Part shown: one piece after another, positions 43,639 through 54,920 of the stretch
Position numbering within the stretch: the first letter of the stretch is position 1
How the letters are laid out: every line of letters starts with the position of its first letter
Assembly: GCF_003086295.3 (NCBI RefSeq)
Contig: NC_092053.1
Location: 84,629,671-84,693,670 of the forward strand
Direction of reading: 5' to 3'
DNA from: Arachis hypogaea
Lineage: Eukaryota; Streptophyta; Magnoliopsida; Fabales; Fabaceae
Length of the DNA: 64,000 nt
Position numbers and translations under genes: made by a program
Notes under the pieces: model-generated
Told to the model about the DNA's origin: nothing
Seen by the model: only the letters and a program-made list of their open reading frames with translations
The model's database searches: none

Positions 43639-46600
43639 TGTAACAACCCTGATTTTCGAGTACATGAGATCTTTTCTGAAAGTACGGATTTCTCCGGAAG
43701 ATCAGTAAAGGGAACACCTCTGTTATATCATCAAGCATCTCAATCCTCATTATCATTATGTCATCCTTAATCTAGAACCTTTTCCGAGGCAAGCTCGATA
43801 ACGCGGTCACGAAGAACCAAGTTTTTGAACCGTATCGGTTGGCAGTTTTGATTCTGATTTTCGTAAATAGTCTCTGTTTGATGAACCAGACTCGATTCAT
43901 GAGAGGAGAGAGATAATAGTATAATATTATCATTATATTAGTATTAGAACATGCTTGAATGATATTATAAGGTTACCTGGTCTGCTTTTTTTAAAAACAG
44001 AAAATCAGTTTAACCGGGTTTACGGTTTACTGGTGCAGCTTAGCACCAGCACTCTCTGATGAATTTAGCAATGCTAAGGCCTCATTATACATGTTCTATT
44101 CTTATAATAAACATGTTAATAGTGTCATTTATGCTAGTATCTCAGAAAATAATTTTTAAAGATGTTTTGACAAGTGTTTCGATACATCTACTTTTAGTAG
44201 TTGTACACCTGAGATATTTTAATATTATTTTAACCCACCTCCAAGCCAATCAATCACAACTCACCTTACACCCCCAAGACCTCAAAGGCTATCTCATTTC
44301 ATCATTTTGGCCGAAAATAACAAGAGAGAAAAGAGAGAAACTTTCATGAACACTTAATCAACAAAGCTTGATTTCTTCTGAACTAAACTCAAATCAAAAC
44401 TCCGATTTCACCAAAATGATCCTCTCTTCTTCCTCTACATAACCATGTGACTTATCAGGGCTGGAAATAAGGTGAGATGGCTGTCTCCCTCCCATTTCAA
44501 TTTGGTTTTCAAGGAAAACCATGCAAAACATGTGTTTTCTTGATGTTCTTCCTTAGGAATCATGCTTAACTTGACTTGAGGGCCAAGAAACGTGAATTTC
44601 CAGCAAGTCTAAGGTGAGATATCTCTTCCTAACATACTGAGTGAGATTCGGTCAGTTGAGAGTTTTTGGATTTAAAGTTGTTCTTGATGTGATTTAGGAG
44701 GAAAAAGTGCTTAAGGACCACCTGAAAGTTTAACCGAATTAGGAGCAGCAAAACCAGGTAGGGATTGACGAATTTAATCTTGATTGATTGTGTTTGAGTT
44801 GTGTGATTATGATATGGTTTGGATGTGCTTGAAATTGATTGTTTGTATGATTAATTCTTGTTGAAATTTTGGTGAAAATTTGATGAAATTTGATGAAATT
44901 CAAGCTATGAATGTGTGTTCTTGGAGCAGCTGGTAAACGAAAACCTAGGCCCTAAATTGGGCTTCAATTTGTGTTAAAATCATGTAGAAAAGATGGGGTT
45001 TTAGTGGCTGAGAATTTATTTTGAATTTTGGTAAAAATCGGTTGCTGAAAAGACTGAAAAACGGGTAAAAACAGAGAAAGAATTTGAAGAATATACGAAG
45101 AACATGAAGAACACTTTGAGTGTGGTGAAGAACATTGAAGAACAACTTTTAGATCTTAGAAAGGGCAAGGAAGTAAAATTTTTGGTGTTTAAGGGGTTAT
45201 ATGGTAATTTCTGAAAGTTAGGGTGGTAAAAGTAGAAATATTAAAAGTTACGGTTGGTAAAAAGTGAATTTTAAAGGTTAAAGGTAAAGTTAAGGTAATT
45301 TTCGAAAATATATTAATAAAATAATAAATAATAATAAAATATTAAATAATAATATTTAATTAAAAATAATATTTTAATAAAAATAATAAAATAATGCGAA
45401 AAAGGCAGTTTTCTGTAAAAGCTTTAGAAAGACAACTTTAAGCGCAGAATCTCATAATTACCTTCATAAAACACTTAGGGAGTGGTAATAACATGATAGT
45501 GAGGCAAAGATAAAGAAAAGATAAAAAGTTAAAGAAAAGATAAAAACCAAAGAAAATTCTGTAAAGTTTTAATGACAGAAAAACAGACAGAGACTAGTGA
45601 ACAAACTAGGGCAACATAGTTAGTCCTTGAGTTGCGACTAGGGTTAGGTATTATATGAAAAGTTAAACTGTTTCAGCATAGACTTAATGAACCTATACTT
45701 GGGACAGGCTAACTATTCATACCGAAATTTACATAAGCTTTAAATACATACGTTAAGCAGAGAAATAAGAGCAGAGTAAAAAGACAAAGTGAAAAGAGTA
45801 ATATGATAAAGAGAATAGAGAACAAGCAGAGGGCTTGTTGAAAGGTCATTTGTTGCGTTAAGACAACTCCAGAGATATTTGTATATTCATCTGCTACTTT
45901 TCTGTTGGCCCTAGAGGTCCTGTAGGCCCAAGTTCACCTACAGTGAGTTGTTATTCCTGTAGGCCAAAGTTCACCTACAGTGAATATCAATTGTGTATCT
46001 CAGGGTGTTGCTCCTGTAGGCCGAAGTTCACCTACAGAGAGTTGTGATACCTGTAAGCCGAAGTTCACTTACAGGGGCGCTATTTCTGTAAGCCGAAGTT
46101 CACTTACAGAGGTGCTATTTCTGTAGGCCGAAGTTTACCTACAGAAAGTTGTTGTGATTAAACCATTTCTGTAAGCCAAAGTTCACTTACAGAGGTGTTA
46201 TTTTCGTAGGCCGAAGTTCACCTACAGAAATTTGTTGTGTTGTGTTTAGACTATTCCTGTAAGCCAAAGTTCACTTACGGGAGTGCTATTTCTGTAGGCC
46301 GAAGTTCACCTACAGAAAATAAGCCATATCTAGGACTAGTTCCTAGGTAATGTCGGGCTGCAGGGTGTAAACCGACAAGTGAGCTCATGGCCTGCATAGG
46401 ACACACATGCATCATACTTGGTTGCGCATTTCCTCTGTTATGATTGTTGTTTGAATGTATGCTTTCTTTGTTTTCATTCTATTCTCTGTGTCTGTGTTTT
46501 GTTTTCTTGTATTCTTTTGTTTGTGTTTTGCTTCCTATTTTCTCTATTTATCTGTTTCTTCTGTCTACTGCTTCTCGGTATTCTGCTATTTATCTGCTAA

Positions 46601-47469
46601 ACAATACGGAATTAATGAAATTAACTAATAACCCCGACCCTACTAAGAACTCCCCAGTTCTTACCCCTTCTCTCTCCCTTCCCCCTTCAGATGGAAGTAA
46701 GAGTACCTTACAGTAGCTCGTTGATGATGGTTCTGCAAAGAGGATTCTGCTCTAGATAGTCTTCTGAGTCTAGGGTGAATATCGTTCCCTGTTTATATGT
46801 ATATACTGTGAGACTAGCCAATGTCTACACCCCGCTTGTTCTTGAACTTTAACTTAAATCCTGTGTACGAGACTCCTGTTGTGTGGCTACTTGATGAGGT
46901 ACCAGAGACACGTTATATGGCAATGTCTGATCGTGCAAAGGAGTAGTAGATGATGTTCTACCTTTTGCTGATGTTCCACCTGACTTGATTTTTGAAGACT
47001 TAGAACGTACTTTCCCTCGCTTTAGTAGTTTAGAGGGACTAGGTGAGTATAGAGTCTAGGCTAGCCTGGGTGCCAGCTTAGGGACTTCTTGAACAGGTCA
47101 GGGTCCAGGATGTTGTATGTATATATATGTATATATATGTATATAGTTATTATCTAGCTATACCTAGGGGTTTTCTAACTAAAAGTCTATACTTAAATAA
47201 AAGTTGGATCACTGAATGTTGTTGACTGCCTGTGATGTATTTATGTGTGGTTGTTTATAACTGTTTTATCTGTTATCTGTTGTGAACTGATTATGAATGA
47301 TTCCGTCTATTAATCCAAATATTTTCAAAAAAAAAAACCCCGCAAATTAACTATGTTTTTAACAACGAATCAGGCTCATATGATAAATAGTAGATAATAA
47401 TAAGGAAGACAAATTGGTAGCGCTCAGTTTCTGGTATGATCTAGACATATTGAAAATTGGGTCGTTACA
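43639..47469. repeat. Solo LTR S, 3.8 kb
   Basis: Bounded by TGTAACAACCC and GGGTCGTTACA, with a perfect 5-bp duplication. There are no internal direct repeats at the ends, no PBS or PPT pair and no convincing ORF, so a solo LTR left by recombination is the best reading. The size and TGTAAC start suggest the long LTRs of Tat/Ogre-like elements (from memory). Contents: AT-rich tracts 45240-45400, the hairpin array 45919-46315, and TATATATGTATA repeats near 47118-47146. A hydrophobic frame at 46418-46600 is a T-rich artefact. Transcription direction is undetermined. Confidence 0.82.
45919..46315. repeat. Ten hairpins CTGTAGG...CCTACAG with paired changes
   Basis: Ten units of CTGTARGCCRAAGTTCAC followed by YTACAG. 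Six carry AGG with CCTAC and four carry AAG with CTTAC; left and right arms always change together. Unit 9 ends CTTACGGG, giving a wobble pair. Spacers vary from about 12 to 45 bases. Confidence 0.93.
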
Positions 47470-47474
47470 CATCA
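47470..47474. repeat. Target site duplication CATCA, right copy (S)
   Basis: Pairs with 43634-43638. Confidence 0.93.
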
Positions 47475-48379
47475 TCTTTGTATTCACTTGGGGAAGATTC
47501 TTCGATCTCAGAGAATTTTCTTGCGGATGCAAGTTCATTACTTGGAGAACTTGACTTGTGATTATCATCATCAAGGAAACTTGCGTCTTGGGTTATTCCG
47601 TCTAGTTCTTCATAAAATACCTGCCTTGGGGGTTGTGCATTATCCTCCTTAGCATCAATCGTAACGTCCTTGACGGTATTTTTCACAACTCTGGATTCCC
47701 ATGAAGGTTCAACATCTCCTAAATCTTCAATCAGTACTTCTTCTTCTTGGATAATCTGAGCTTCCTCCAATTGTTCCAGAACAAAGTTGTGCTCATTACT
47801 ACCCTCTGGGGTTTCTAGTATCTCATTCATGCTATGTTCGTCATTAGATTCTCCACATAAATCTATTGGAGTTCCTTGAGGGTTTGAACGTCTGGAAGAT
47901 AATTGATGTATTGCTTGCTCCAGTTGATGAAGGGTTGTATGAAGTTGATCTACTGTTTCCTTTAGGCGAACCTGTGAGTCTTGAGGTGATGGATTTAGAC
48001 ATGGTACACAGGGAAGTGGTGGTGTTTGTGAGTAATTAGATTGGAATTACGGTCAATAAGGATCATATGGTGGTGAATGGTGAAAAGGAGCTTGTGAGTG
48101 TGGTGGTTCAAAGTTATGTTGAGAGGATGGTCTATAGGCACAGGGTGGGGCTTGTTGGTAGTTACAAGGTTGTCCAACATATCTATTAGCTTGGTATGCA
48201 TTGTAAAGTGGTCTTTGTCCATGATATCATGGAGGGTGTTGTTGCCTAAAGGGTTGATCAAATCCTCTTGGCTCCATCCATCTTTGATTGCTTAGACCTT
48301 GATGCATATTCCTGTTATAGCTTTCACTCCTTTCAATAATATTAGAACCAAACTCAAAGCGAGAGGGGTGAGAATTCAT
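47470..48379 (-). pseudogene. D unrecognised ORF, N-terminal part
   Basis: The first ATG after the D PBS is at 48379 (MNSHPSRFEFGSNIIERSES). About 300 residues follow in one frame. A Tyr/Pro/Gln/His-rich low-complexity region is broken by three stops (TGA at 48227, then a TGA and a TAA near 48045-48055). Next come a coiled-coil-like stretch (VRLKETVDQLHTTLHQLEQA) and an acidic region (VLEQLEEAQIIQEEEVLIED). The solo LTR S cuts in after SEYKDD; the frame resumes at 43638 with AEVDFSQPPAYDLSD. The position right after the PBS is that of gag, but I see no gag motif. Whether the protein binds RNA or packages the element is unknown. Confidence 0.72.
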
Positions 48380-48484
48380 AGTGGCTAAAAAAAGAAAAAA
48401 AATTAAAAAGGGAAAAACAAAAACAATTAAACAAATAAAAGAAAAATATTTACAATAACCAATAATAAGGCACACGATTGCAGC

Positions 48485-48502
48485 TCCCCGGCAACGGCGT
48501 CA
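48485..48502 (-). promoter_or_regulatory. D primer binding site, tRNA-Asp
   Basis: Minus strand TGACGCCGTTGCCGGGGA, one mismatch to the tRNA-Asp 3' end, about 15 bases after the LTR. Confidence 0.85.
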
Positions 48503-48516
48503 TTTTGAATAATGGA

Positions 48517-49975
48517 TGATTGACGGTTTAGAATTCAGAATAAATTCTCGTTGCAAGTATAGTTTCTAAACCAAGCAATCAACCTTTCTTACAAACGTTT
48601 TGGTTGTCACAAGTAACAAACCCCTTTGAAATTGATAACCGAAGTATTTAAACTTTGGGTCGTCTTCTCAAGGAACTGCAGGAAAGTATGTTCTTATTAT
48701 TGGTTTTGAGTTTTGTAAATTGGGGGTTTTAAAAGTAAGGAACAAGTAAATTAAATGACAAGTGAAATAAATAAATAACTATAAAATAAACTCTTGGTAA
48801 GGTATGACAATTCGAAAGTCCTATCCTAGTTATCCTTATCAATGGTGATGAGAATTGAGTTTAATCCCACTTAGTTAACCTTTACTAAACAAAGGAAAAT
48901 CAAGTGGACTAATCAATTTGATCCTTAGGTCCTAGTCGATTCCTAAGGAGAGACTAGAGTTATTGGAATTCGATTCGATTAGCAAAAATAACAATTATCA
49001 ATCACGATGAGTTTCATAACTTAAGAGTTACCAATTACTTAACCTAAGCCAAAAGGAGGTAAATAAACTTACTTGAATAAAAATGTCTTCAGATTGGAAG
49101 CAATAGTAATATAAATATAAAAGAAAGCAATCATAAACTGAAATACCTCAAATAACATTAATTAAGAGAATCATATGTAACATGGAAGAATTCATAAATT
49201 AAATTGAGAAAATAATAAAAGGGAATATTGAACCTGATAAAGAGTTGGAATACTTAACTTGAAATAATAAGAAATCCTAATCCTAAAACCTAAGAGAGAG
49301 GACAGAACCTCTCTCTCTAAAAGCTACATCTAAATCATAAAAAGTGAATAATTGAAGACCTCCTCTGAATGGATGCATTCCCCCACTTTATAATCTCTAA
49401 TCTGTGCTTTTCTGGACTTGGATCTGGGCCAAAAAGGCTTCAGAAATCGCTGGGAGCATTTTCTGCAATTTCTAGTGCGTGGCGTCTGTCATGCGTCCGC
49501 GTCATTCATGCGGTCGTATCATCTGGAGTTTTCCTTGTCACGCGTTCGCTTCGGTCATGCGTCCACGTCATCTGTGTTCTGCTTAAGGCGTGCGTCCGCG
49601 TCAGTCATGCGTTCGCGTTGCTGCCTTTTTGCGCTGGGCATGCGGCCGCGTCGTCCATGCGTTTGTGTCGCTGCCAGTTTCTTCAAAAACTCCATTTTGT
49701 GCTTTCCTTCCATTTTTGTATGTTTCCTTTCTATCCTCTAACTCATTTCTGCCTTATAGGATCTGAAACTTCTCAACACACAAGTCACGGCATCGAATGG
49801 TAATAAAGGGTAATTAAAATAAATAATTTCAAAGGATAGGAAACATGTATTTTACATATATCACATAATAAGGAAGGGAAAGTAAAACCATGCAATTTAT
49901 ATGAATAAGTGGGTGAAGGATTGAATAAATCTCTTGAATTGAGCACAATATATGTCATAAAATATGGGTTTATCA
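48517..49975 (-). repeat. D 5' LTR (also the empty site for C)
   Basis: Minus strand TGATAAACCCATATTT to about GTCAATCA; the inner end is uncertain by about 4 bp. CG-repeats such as CATGCGTCCGCGTCA lie at 49480-49675 and a TATA-like GATTATAAAGTGGGG at 49384-49398. GTATT at 49847-49851 is the unduplicated C target. Confidence 0.88.
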
Positions 49976-50187
49976 CCTCTCCTCTGGATTTCTCTTCGGA
50001 TCTCCGGGTACTCATTCTTTTTTAACCTAAAGGGGACTTCAAGAATCACCCTCTTCTTTGCCACTACTTCATAGGAGTGGTCTTAATGAGCATTGGCGAT
50101 GAATCTTTTCATCTCCCAATATTCGGAGGTAGAAGCAACTACTTTCCCTTTCCTCTTTCTAGAGGTTTCTCTGACTTTGGGTGCCAC
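49976..50187 (-). pseudogene. E extra ORF, N-terminal fragment
   Basis: Matches the first 70 or so residues of the A1 and A2 extra ORF: APKVRETSRKRKGK, then STSEYWEMKRFIANAH, RLKKNEYPEIRREIQR. The start codon is GTG where A1 and A2 have ATG, and a TAA stands where they have CAA. Element D is inserted after EIQRR. Non-functional. Confidence 0.72.
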
Positions 50188-50635
50188 AAGTGTGAATGGA
50201 AAGCAAAAAGCAAGGCTTTTTTAACACCAAAATTAAAAGCTTTGCTAATCCTAGAAAAAAATATGAAGAGAAGAGTAGAAGAAAGAGATAATTGGTAGAG
50301 AAAGGAGGAGAGGAGGATTTGGCCAAGTGGGCTTTAGAGTATGAATAGTGTGTGTATAAAGGGAAGGAAGAAGGGGTATCGATAGGATTGGAATAGGGTA
50401 GGATTCGAATGAATGGGTGGAAATTGAGCGGAAAATTTTGAATTTGAAGTGGGTGGGGGCTGGTGGGAGTTATGATGGTATTGGGAAGTGATATGGATGT
50501 GATTGGGTTAAGGTTTATAGGGAATAGTATGTGGGGAAGAGTGAAGGTAAGAGAGAGAAGAAAGTAGGGTAGGTGGAGTTCTATAGGACCTACTGATCCT
50601 GAGGGGTTAGGAAATTCAAGTTCCCTGCTCCCTTG

Positions 50636-50850
50636 TGGGCGTTGAATGCCCAGCTCTTGCTCCTGGCTGGCGTTAAATGCCAGTTATGTGCCTCTCATTG
50701 GGCATTAAAAGCCCTTGAGGGACCTCCTTCCTTGGCGTTCAATGCCAGGTCTGTGCCTCTATACGGTGTTGAACGCCCAGGTTCTGCCCCCTGACTGGTG
50801 TTCAATGCCAGCTTCAGGCTCCCTGGCTAGCATTAAACGCCAGCAAGGTT
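50636..50850. repeat. E internal GGCGTT/AATGCC hairpin array
   Basis: Worn units such as GGGCGTTGAATGCCC, CTGGCGTTAAATGCCAG and TTGGCGTTCAATGCCA. Same position as in A1 and A2. Confidence 0.78.
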
Positions 50851-50997
50851 TCAGCTCCAGGGTGTTTTGTTTCCAACTCTGACTGTTTTTATTTCTATTC
50901 TGACTGCGGCACATGATCATATACCTAAACAAATAAGAAAATTAAATTGAAATAACTTAAATTAACTCAAAGAATAATAAGAAAACATTAATTATTG

Positions 50998-51045
50998 ATG
51001 GGTTGCCTCCCAACAAGCATTTCTTTAACGTCACTAGCTTGATGG
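50998..51045 (-). promoter_or_regulatory. Conserved post-gag motif with GGCAACCCA (E)
   Basis: Minus strand CATCAAGCTAGTGACGTTAA, then AGAAATGCTTGTTGGGAGGC and AACCCATC. Confidence 0.7.
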
Positions 51046-51055
51046 TTAGCTCCCT

Positions 51056-51260
51056 ACGGAGATGGATAGGGGCTCAGAATTTTGCCCCTTACAGTGAACT
51101 TCTTGCCTGTCCTCTCATGGAAAAGTTCCACATGTTGTAGCGACAGGATCCTGTTCACATTATGTGAAATGACTGGATTGTCTGTGAAGAGAACTCTCAT
51201 GCCAGGTGAGAGGCCTTCAGTGGGGATTTTCTTATCTCTCCAGCCTTTAGGTACTTTCTT
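51056..51260 (-). pseudogene. E integrase-C-like remnant
   Basis: Minus strand reads GWRDKKIPTEGLSPGMRVLF, then RILSLQHVELFHERTGKKFT and VRGKILSPYPSP, in a different frame from the protease upstream. The VELFH...GKKFTVRG pattern resembles the end of an integrase C-terminal module (compare F VFHLHHPSSSKFLKVNG). It follows the protease with no RT between. Confidence 0.62.
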
Positions 51261-51269
51261 CTTAGTACC

Positions 51270-53366
51270 TTTGTTCTCAGTTCTTGATAATGGCTGCCTA
51301 ACACTAAAATTAGAATTGGTGTCTGGGGCTCTATATAACTTTGCACTGAGAGAGAGGGTTGGAACACTAAGTGTTGCATAACTGTTTTTCTGTTGTCAGA
51401 GGGAGAGTTATGGTTAGGCATCTTTAACAAGATGTGGTCCTCCCATAACTGTAGAATCAGCTCTCCCGTTGCTACATCAGTGATGGCATTGGTAGTGGCT
51501 AGGAAGGGTCTTCCAAGGATGATGGATTCATCCTTTTCCTCCAAAATATCTAAGATTATGAAATTTCCAGGGATGTAAAGGTTCTCAACCTTTACTAAGA
51601 CATCCTCTACATGATCATAAGCCTTTTTCATTGACCTGTCTGCCATCTTAATGAGATTCTTGAAGCTTGTACCTCAAAGATTCCTAGCTCTCCATTACAG
51701 AGAGTGGCATAAGGTTTATGCTTAACCCTAGGTCACACAGGGCCTTTTCAAAGGTAATGGTGCCTAAGGTGCAAGGAATCAGGAAGCGTTCGGGATCTGG
51801 TATCTTCTGAGGTAACTTCTGCTGAACCAAGGCGTTGAGTTCCTTCATTAGCACTGGAGGTTCTTCCTCCAAAGTCTGTATGCCAAATAATTTGGTATTT
51901 AACTTCATCAGAAGTCCTAGGTACCGAGCAACTTGCTCCTCCCTAGTTTCCTCCTCCTCATCAGAGGAAGAGTACTCTTCAGATTTTAAAATTTTCAACC
52001 AAGCATTCAAGAGAACTTTAATGGGCTCCTCAAGAACCTTTGGTTCCATTAGTTCTTCAATAGGAGAGTCCTCAGTGGCCTTCGGGTACCCAACTACTCC
52101 TATTGTGGTATTCAATGCCAAAACTTGTGTTTCTTTGGGCGTTGAACGCCCAGCTTGAATACCTTTACTGGCGTTCAACGCCAGCTTTTGTGCTGCCTTG
52201 GGCATTGAACACCCAGTAAAGACCTCCTTACTAGCGTTCAACGCCAGTGATGGTGGCTTTTCGGGTGTTGTCTTTCTTACTGGCATTCAACGCCAATGAT
52301 AGTGCTACCATGGGCGTTGAACGCCTAGTAAGGACCTCCTTACTGGCGTTCAACGCCAGGAATGGCTCCTCTTTGGGTGTTAAACGCCCAGTAAGGACTT
52401 CCTTACTCGTGTTCAATGCCAGAGTATGCCCTTCAAATTCAGCCTTAGCCTCTACAGTGATGGCCTTGCACTCTTCTCTTGGGTTTGCTTCAGTGTTGCT
52501 AGAAAGAGTGTTAGGAGGGGTCTCAGGGATTCTCTTGCTCAGCTGACTAACTTATACCTCCAAATTTCTGATGGAGGACCTAGTTTCTATAATGAAACTT
52601 TGAGTGGTCTTAGAGAGTTCAAAGACTATGGTTGCTAAGTTAGAAAGGCTCTACCTAGAAGTCTCTATCTGTTGCTGAGAAGATGGGAATGGTGGTCTGT
52701 TCTTGAACCTATTTTGGGTTCTTCCACCTTGATTATTGTTGAAGCCTTGATGAGGCTTCTGTTGATCCTTCTATGAGAGGTTAGGATGATTTCTCCATAA
52801 GGAGTTGTAGGTGTTTTTATAGGGTTCTCCCATATAATTTACCTCTTCCATCATGGGTTGATCTGGATCATACAGATCTCCATCATAGGAGGTATCTTGA
52901 GTGCTGCCAGCTGCAGCTTGCACTCCAGTCAACTGCTGAGAAGTCATATTGACCTGTTGGGTCAAGATCTTGTTCTGAGCCAAAATGGCATTCAAATTGT
53001 CAATTTCCAAGACTCCTTTCTTTTGAGCTACCCTATTGTTCACACGGTTTCTCACAAAAGTATACATGAATTGGTTGTTTGCAACCATATCAATGAGTTT
53101 CTGTGCCTCCTCAAACATTTTCTTCAAGTGGAGTGATCCACCAATAGAATGGTCCAATGACACCTTGGATATCTCAGATAGACCATCATAGAAAATTCCG
53201 AGGATAGACAATTCTCAGAGCATGTCAAGAGGACACCTCCTCATCAGTTTCTTGTATCTTTTCCAAGCTTCATAGAGGGATTCACCCTCTTTTTGTTTGA
53301 AGGTTTAAACTTCCACCCTGAGTTTACTCAGTTTTTGAGGTGGAAAGAACTTGGCCAAGAAAGCAT
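51270..53366 (-). pseudogene. E gag-protease, partial and frameshifted
   Basis: From the F junction: FLAKFFPPQKLSKLR, ESLYEAWKRYKKL, SILGIFYDGLSE, SFVRNR-type and WRNHPNLS motifs of gag, then a linker, then protease CDLGLSINLMPLSV (usual Ser/Ala after Gly replaced by Leu) and ILGRPFLATTNAITDVATGE. Stops at about 53309, 53212 and 52770 and at least two frameshifts. The linker is unusual: it consists of repeated LALNASKEVLTGRSTPK-like units encoded by a hairpin array (52107-52425). Confidence 0.83.
52107..52425 (-). repeat. Hairpin array inside E coding sequence
   Basis: Alternating TGGGCGTTGAACGCCCA and CTGGCGTTCAACGCCAG palindromes, about 50 nt per pair, read as roughly 16-residue LALNAS... 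units between gag and protease. A1 and A2 lack the array here and have it after gag-pro. Confidence 0.85.
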
Positions 53367-54881
53367 TGATGCGTGACAGAAGTTAGACCAATTAAGAGTC
53401 TCTTAATAAGAGAAATGCGTTCCAAGTATAGCCCTTAACCAGCTAAAGTCTGCCTCACCAATTTAAAAAAGGGTTGTCACAAATTTGAGAAATAAACATA
53501 CTGGGAGTATGAGTCCCAGGTCATCTCCCAACGAGTTGCAGGAAAGCGTGCTATTTTATTAACTAGAAGTTTTCCAGAAAAGTTCAGTTTTGATAATGAG
53601 TAAAAATAATTGTAAATTAAAGCAACAAAAATAAAGTAAGAACAATTATTGATATTCTAAATAAAAAGCCTTGAGTGGGGGAATGATTAATTGGAAGTTC
53701 TATCCTTGTTGGAATCTTCTCTAGTGTAGTGTAAAGAGGTTGTGGTTTTCACTTAGTTAACCCTTACTAAATAAAGGAAAGTCAAGTGATTGAGCTAACT
53801 CTTACCCGCAAATCCTAGTCCTCTCCCTTGGGAAGGTCTAGCGTTAGTAGGTACAGGATTTGCCAACAACGTCTAATTTAACTAAGCACTTGAGCATTCC
53901 AACTCAAGTGACTCTTCTTAATCAACCCCCATGTCAAGTAGAAAATCTACTCCATTGACATGGAATTAATACTCATAAAAATATAAGAAGACATAATTAA
54001 ATGAAATAAAAAAGAGATTTAAAATTAATTAAAAATAAAAGTAACTCTATATATTAATAAATTCAAAATGCAACATACCTAATTGAATAGGGTCAATGAT
54101 CAACATGAAAAGAGTAAAGGAATAAGAAAACAAACTAAAGTGATGTCTTTTCAGAGGTAATGACTCCTCAGCATCCAAAATCCAAAGCGAAAGCATAAAC
54201 TATCAATGTAAAGTTAATCTAGATTCTGATCTAAAACTAAAAGTAATCCTAATATAGATGTATCTGAATGTATGTGGATGTGTATTGAGTCTCTGCATGT
54301 TCATTAGCTTTAGTTTGTGTTTCTGGCCAAAAACTAGATTAAAATGCGGCCCGAAATCGCCCCCAGCGTATTCTGTTATTTCTGCAGATCGCGCAGGTCA
54401 CGCGTACGCGTCGTCCACGCGTTCGCGTCATTCAGCGATTTTTCTTGTCACGCGTTTGCATCGTCCATGTGTTCACATCAATCATGTAGACTCCAATCCA
54501 CGTGTTTGCGTCAGGCACGCGTTCGCGTCGCTGTGATTTCTTCATTTCGCATGCTCGCATGAGCCATGCGGTCGCGTCGATGTTCGCTGGTCATCTCCTT
54601 GGTTTCTTGTGTTCCTTCCAATTTTGCAAGCTTCCTCTCCATTCTCTGAGCCATTCCTGCCCTATGAAGCCTGAAACACTTAACACACGGATCACGGCAT
54701 CGAATGGTATCAAGGAGAGTTAAAATGTACTAATTAAAGGTTTCTAAGAAGCAAGTTTTCAACCATAAACAATACTAGGAAGGAATTATAAAATTCATGA
54801 AATCTATATGAATAAGTAGGTAAAGACTTTATAAAACCACTCAAATAAACACAATATAAATCATAAAATAATGGTTTATCA
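53367..54881 (-). repeat. F 3' LTR
   Basis: Minus strand TGATAAACCATTATTTTATG onward; the far end is at TGATGCGTGAC on the plus strand, uncertain by a few bases. GC-rich units GTCACGCGTACGCGTC and relatives at 54385-54575. The left flank is E gag. Confidence 0.85.
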
Positions 54882-54920
54882 ACCTCTCCACACTTAAACA
54901 TTAGCATGTCCTTATGCTTA
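54882..54920 (-). promoter_or_regulatory. F PPT with AGGA-loop hairpin
   Basis: PPT AAGTGTGGAGAGGT (54882-54895). Upstream, AGCATA-AGGA-CATGCT folds with one wobble-type pair (about 54903-54918). Confidence 0.7.

Larger units (their letters stand above)
7459..49975 (-). mobile_element. Element D, non-autonomous LTR retrotransposon split by nested insertions
   Basis: On the minus strand: 5' LTR 48517-49975, PBS 48485-48502, one long unrecognised ORF (48379 to 42975, split by S), conserved motif 42906-42960, CG-repeat and G-rich region, extra ORF (40914-40510 and 20474-19424, split by B), an internal PPT-like copy, non-coding DNA, PPT at 17699-17712 and 3' LTR (17698 leftwards, split by C and A1). 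There is no gag, protease or pol. Structure and LTR start resemble the pol-bearing element F, a plausible helper type. The left end is outside the window. Confidence 0.85.
49976..53366 (-). mobile_element. Element E, A-type gag-pro element, both ends cut off by D and F
   Basis: Minus strand: gag-pro 53366-51270, integrase-like tail, conserved motif, hairpin array, then the start of an A-type extra ORF that D interrupts. The gag N-terminus and 5' LTR lie right of F, and the rest of the extra ORF left of D, all outside the window. The most degraded of the gag-pro elements, consistent with it being the oldest host. Confidence 0.82.

Noticed and set aside
46418..46716. Small membrane protein in the solo LTR
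   Set aside because: Hydrophobic residues come from a T-rich tract. No conserved context or start signal.
43639..47469. Terminal-inverted-repeat DNA transposon
   Set aside because: Ends TGTAAC/GTTACA are inverted only over about 11 bp, with TG...CA and a 5-bp duplication, which fits a solo LTR better.
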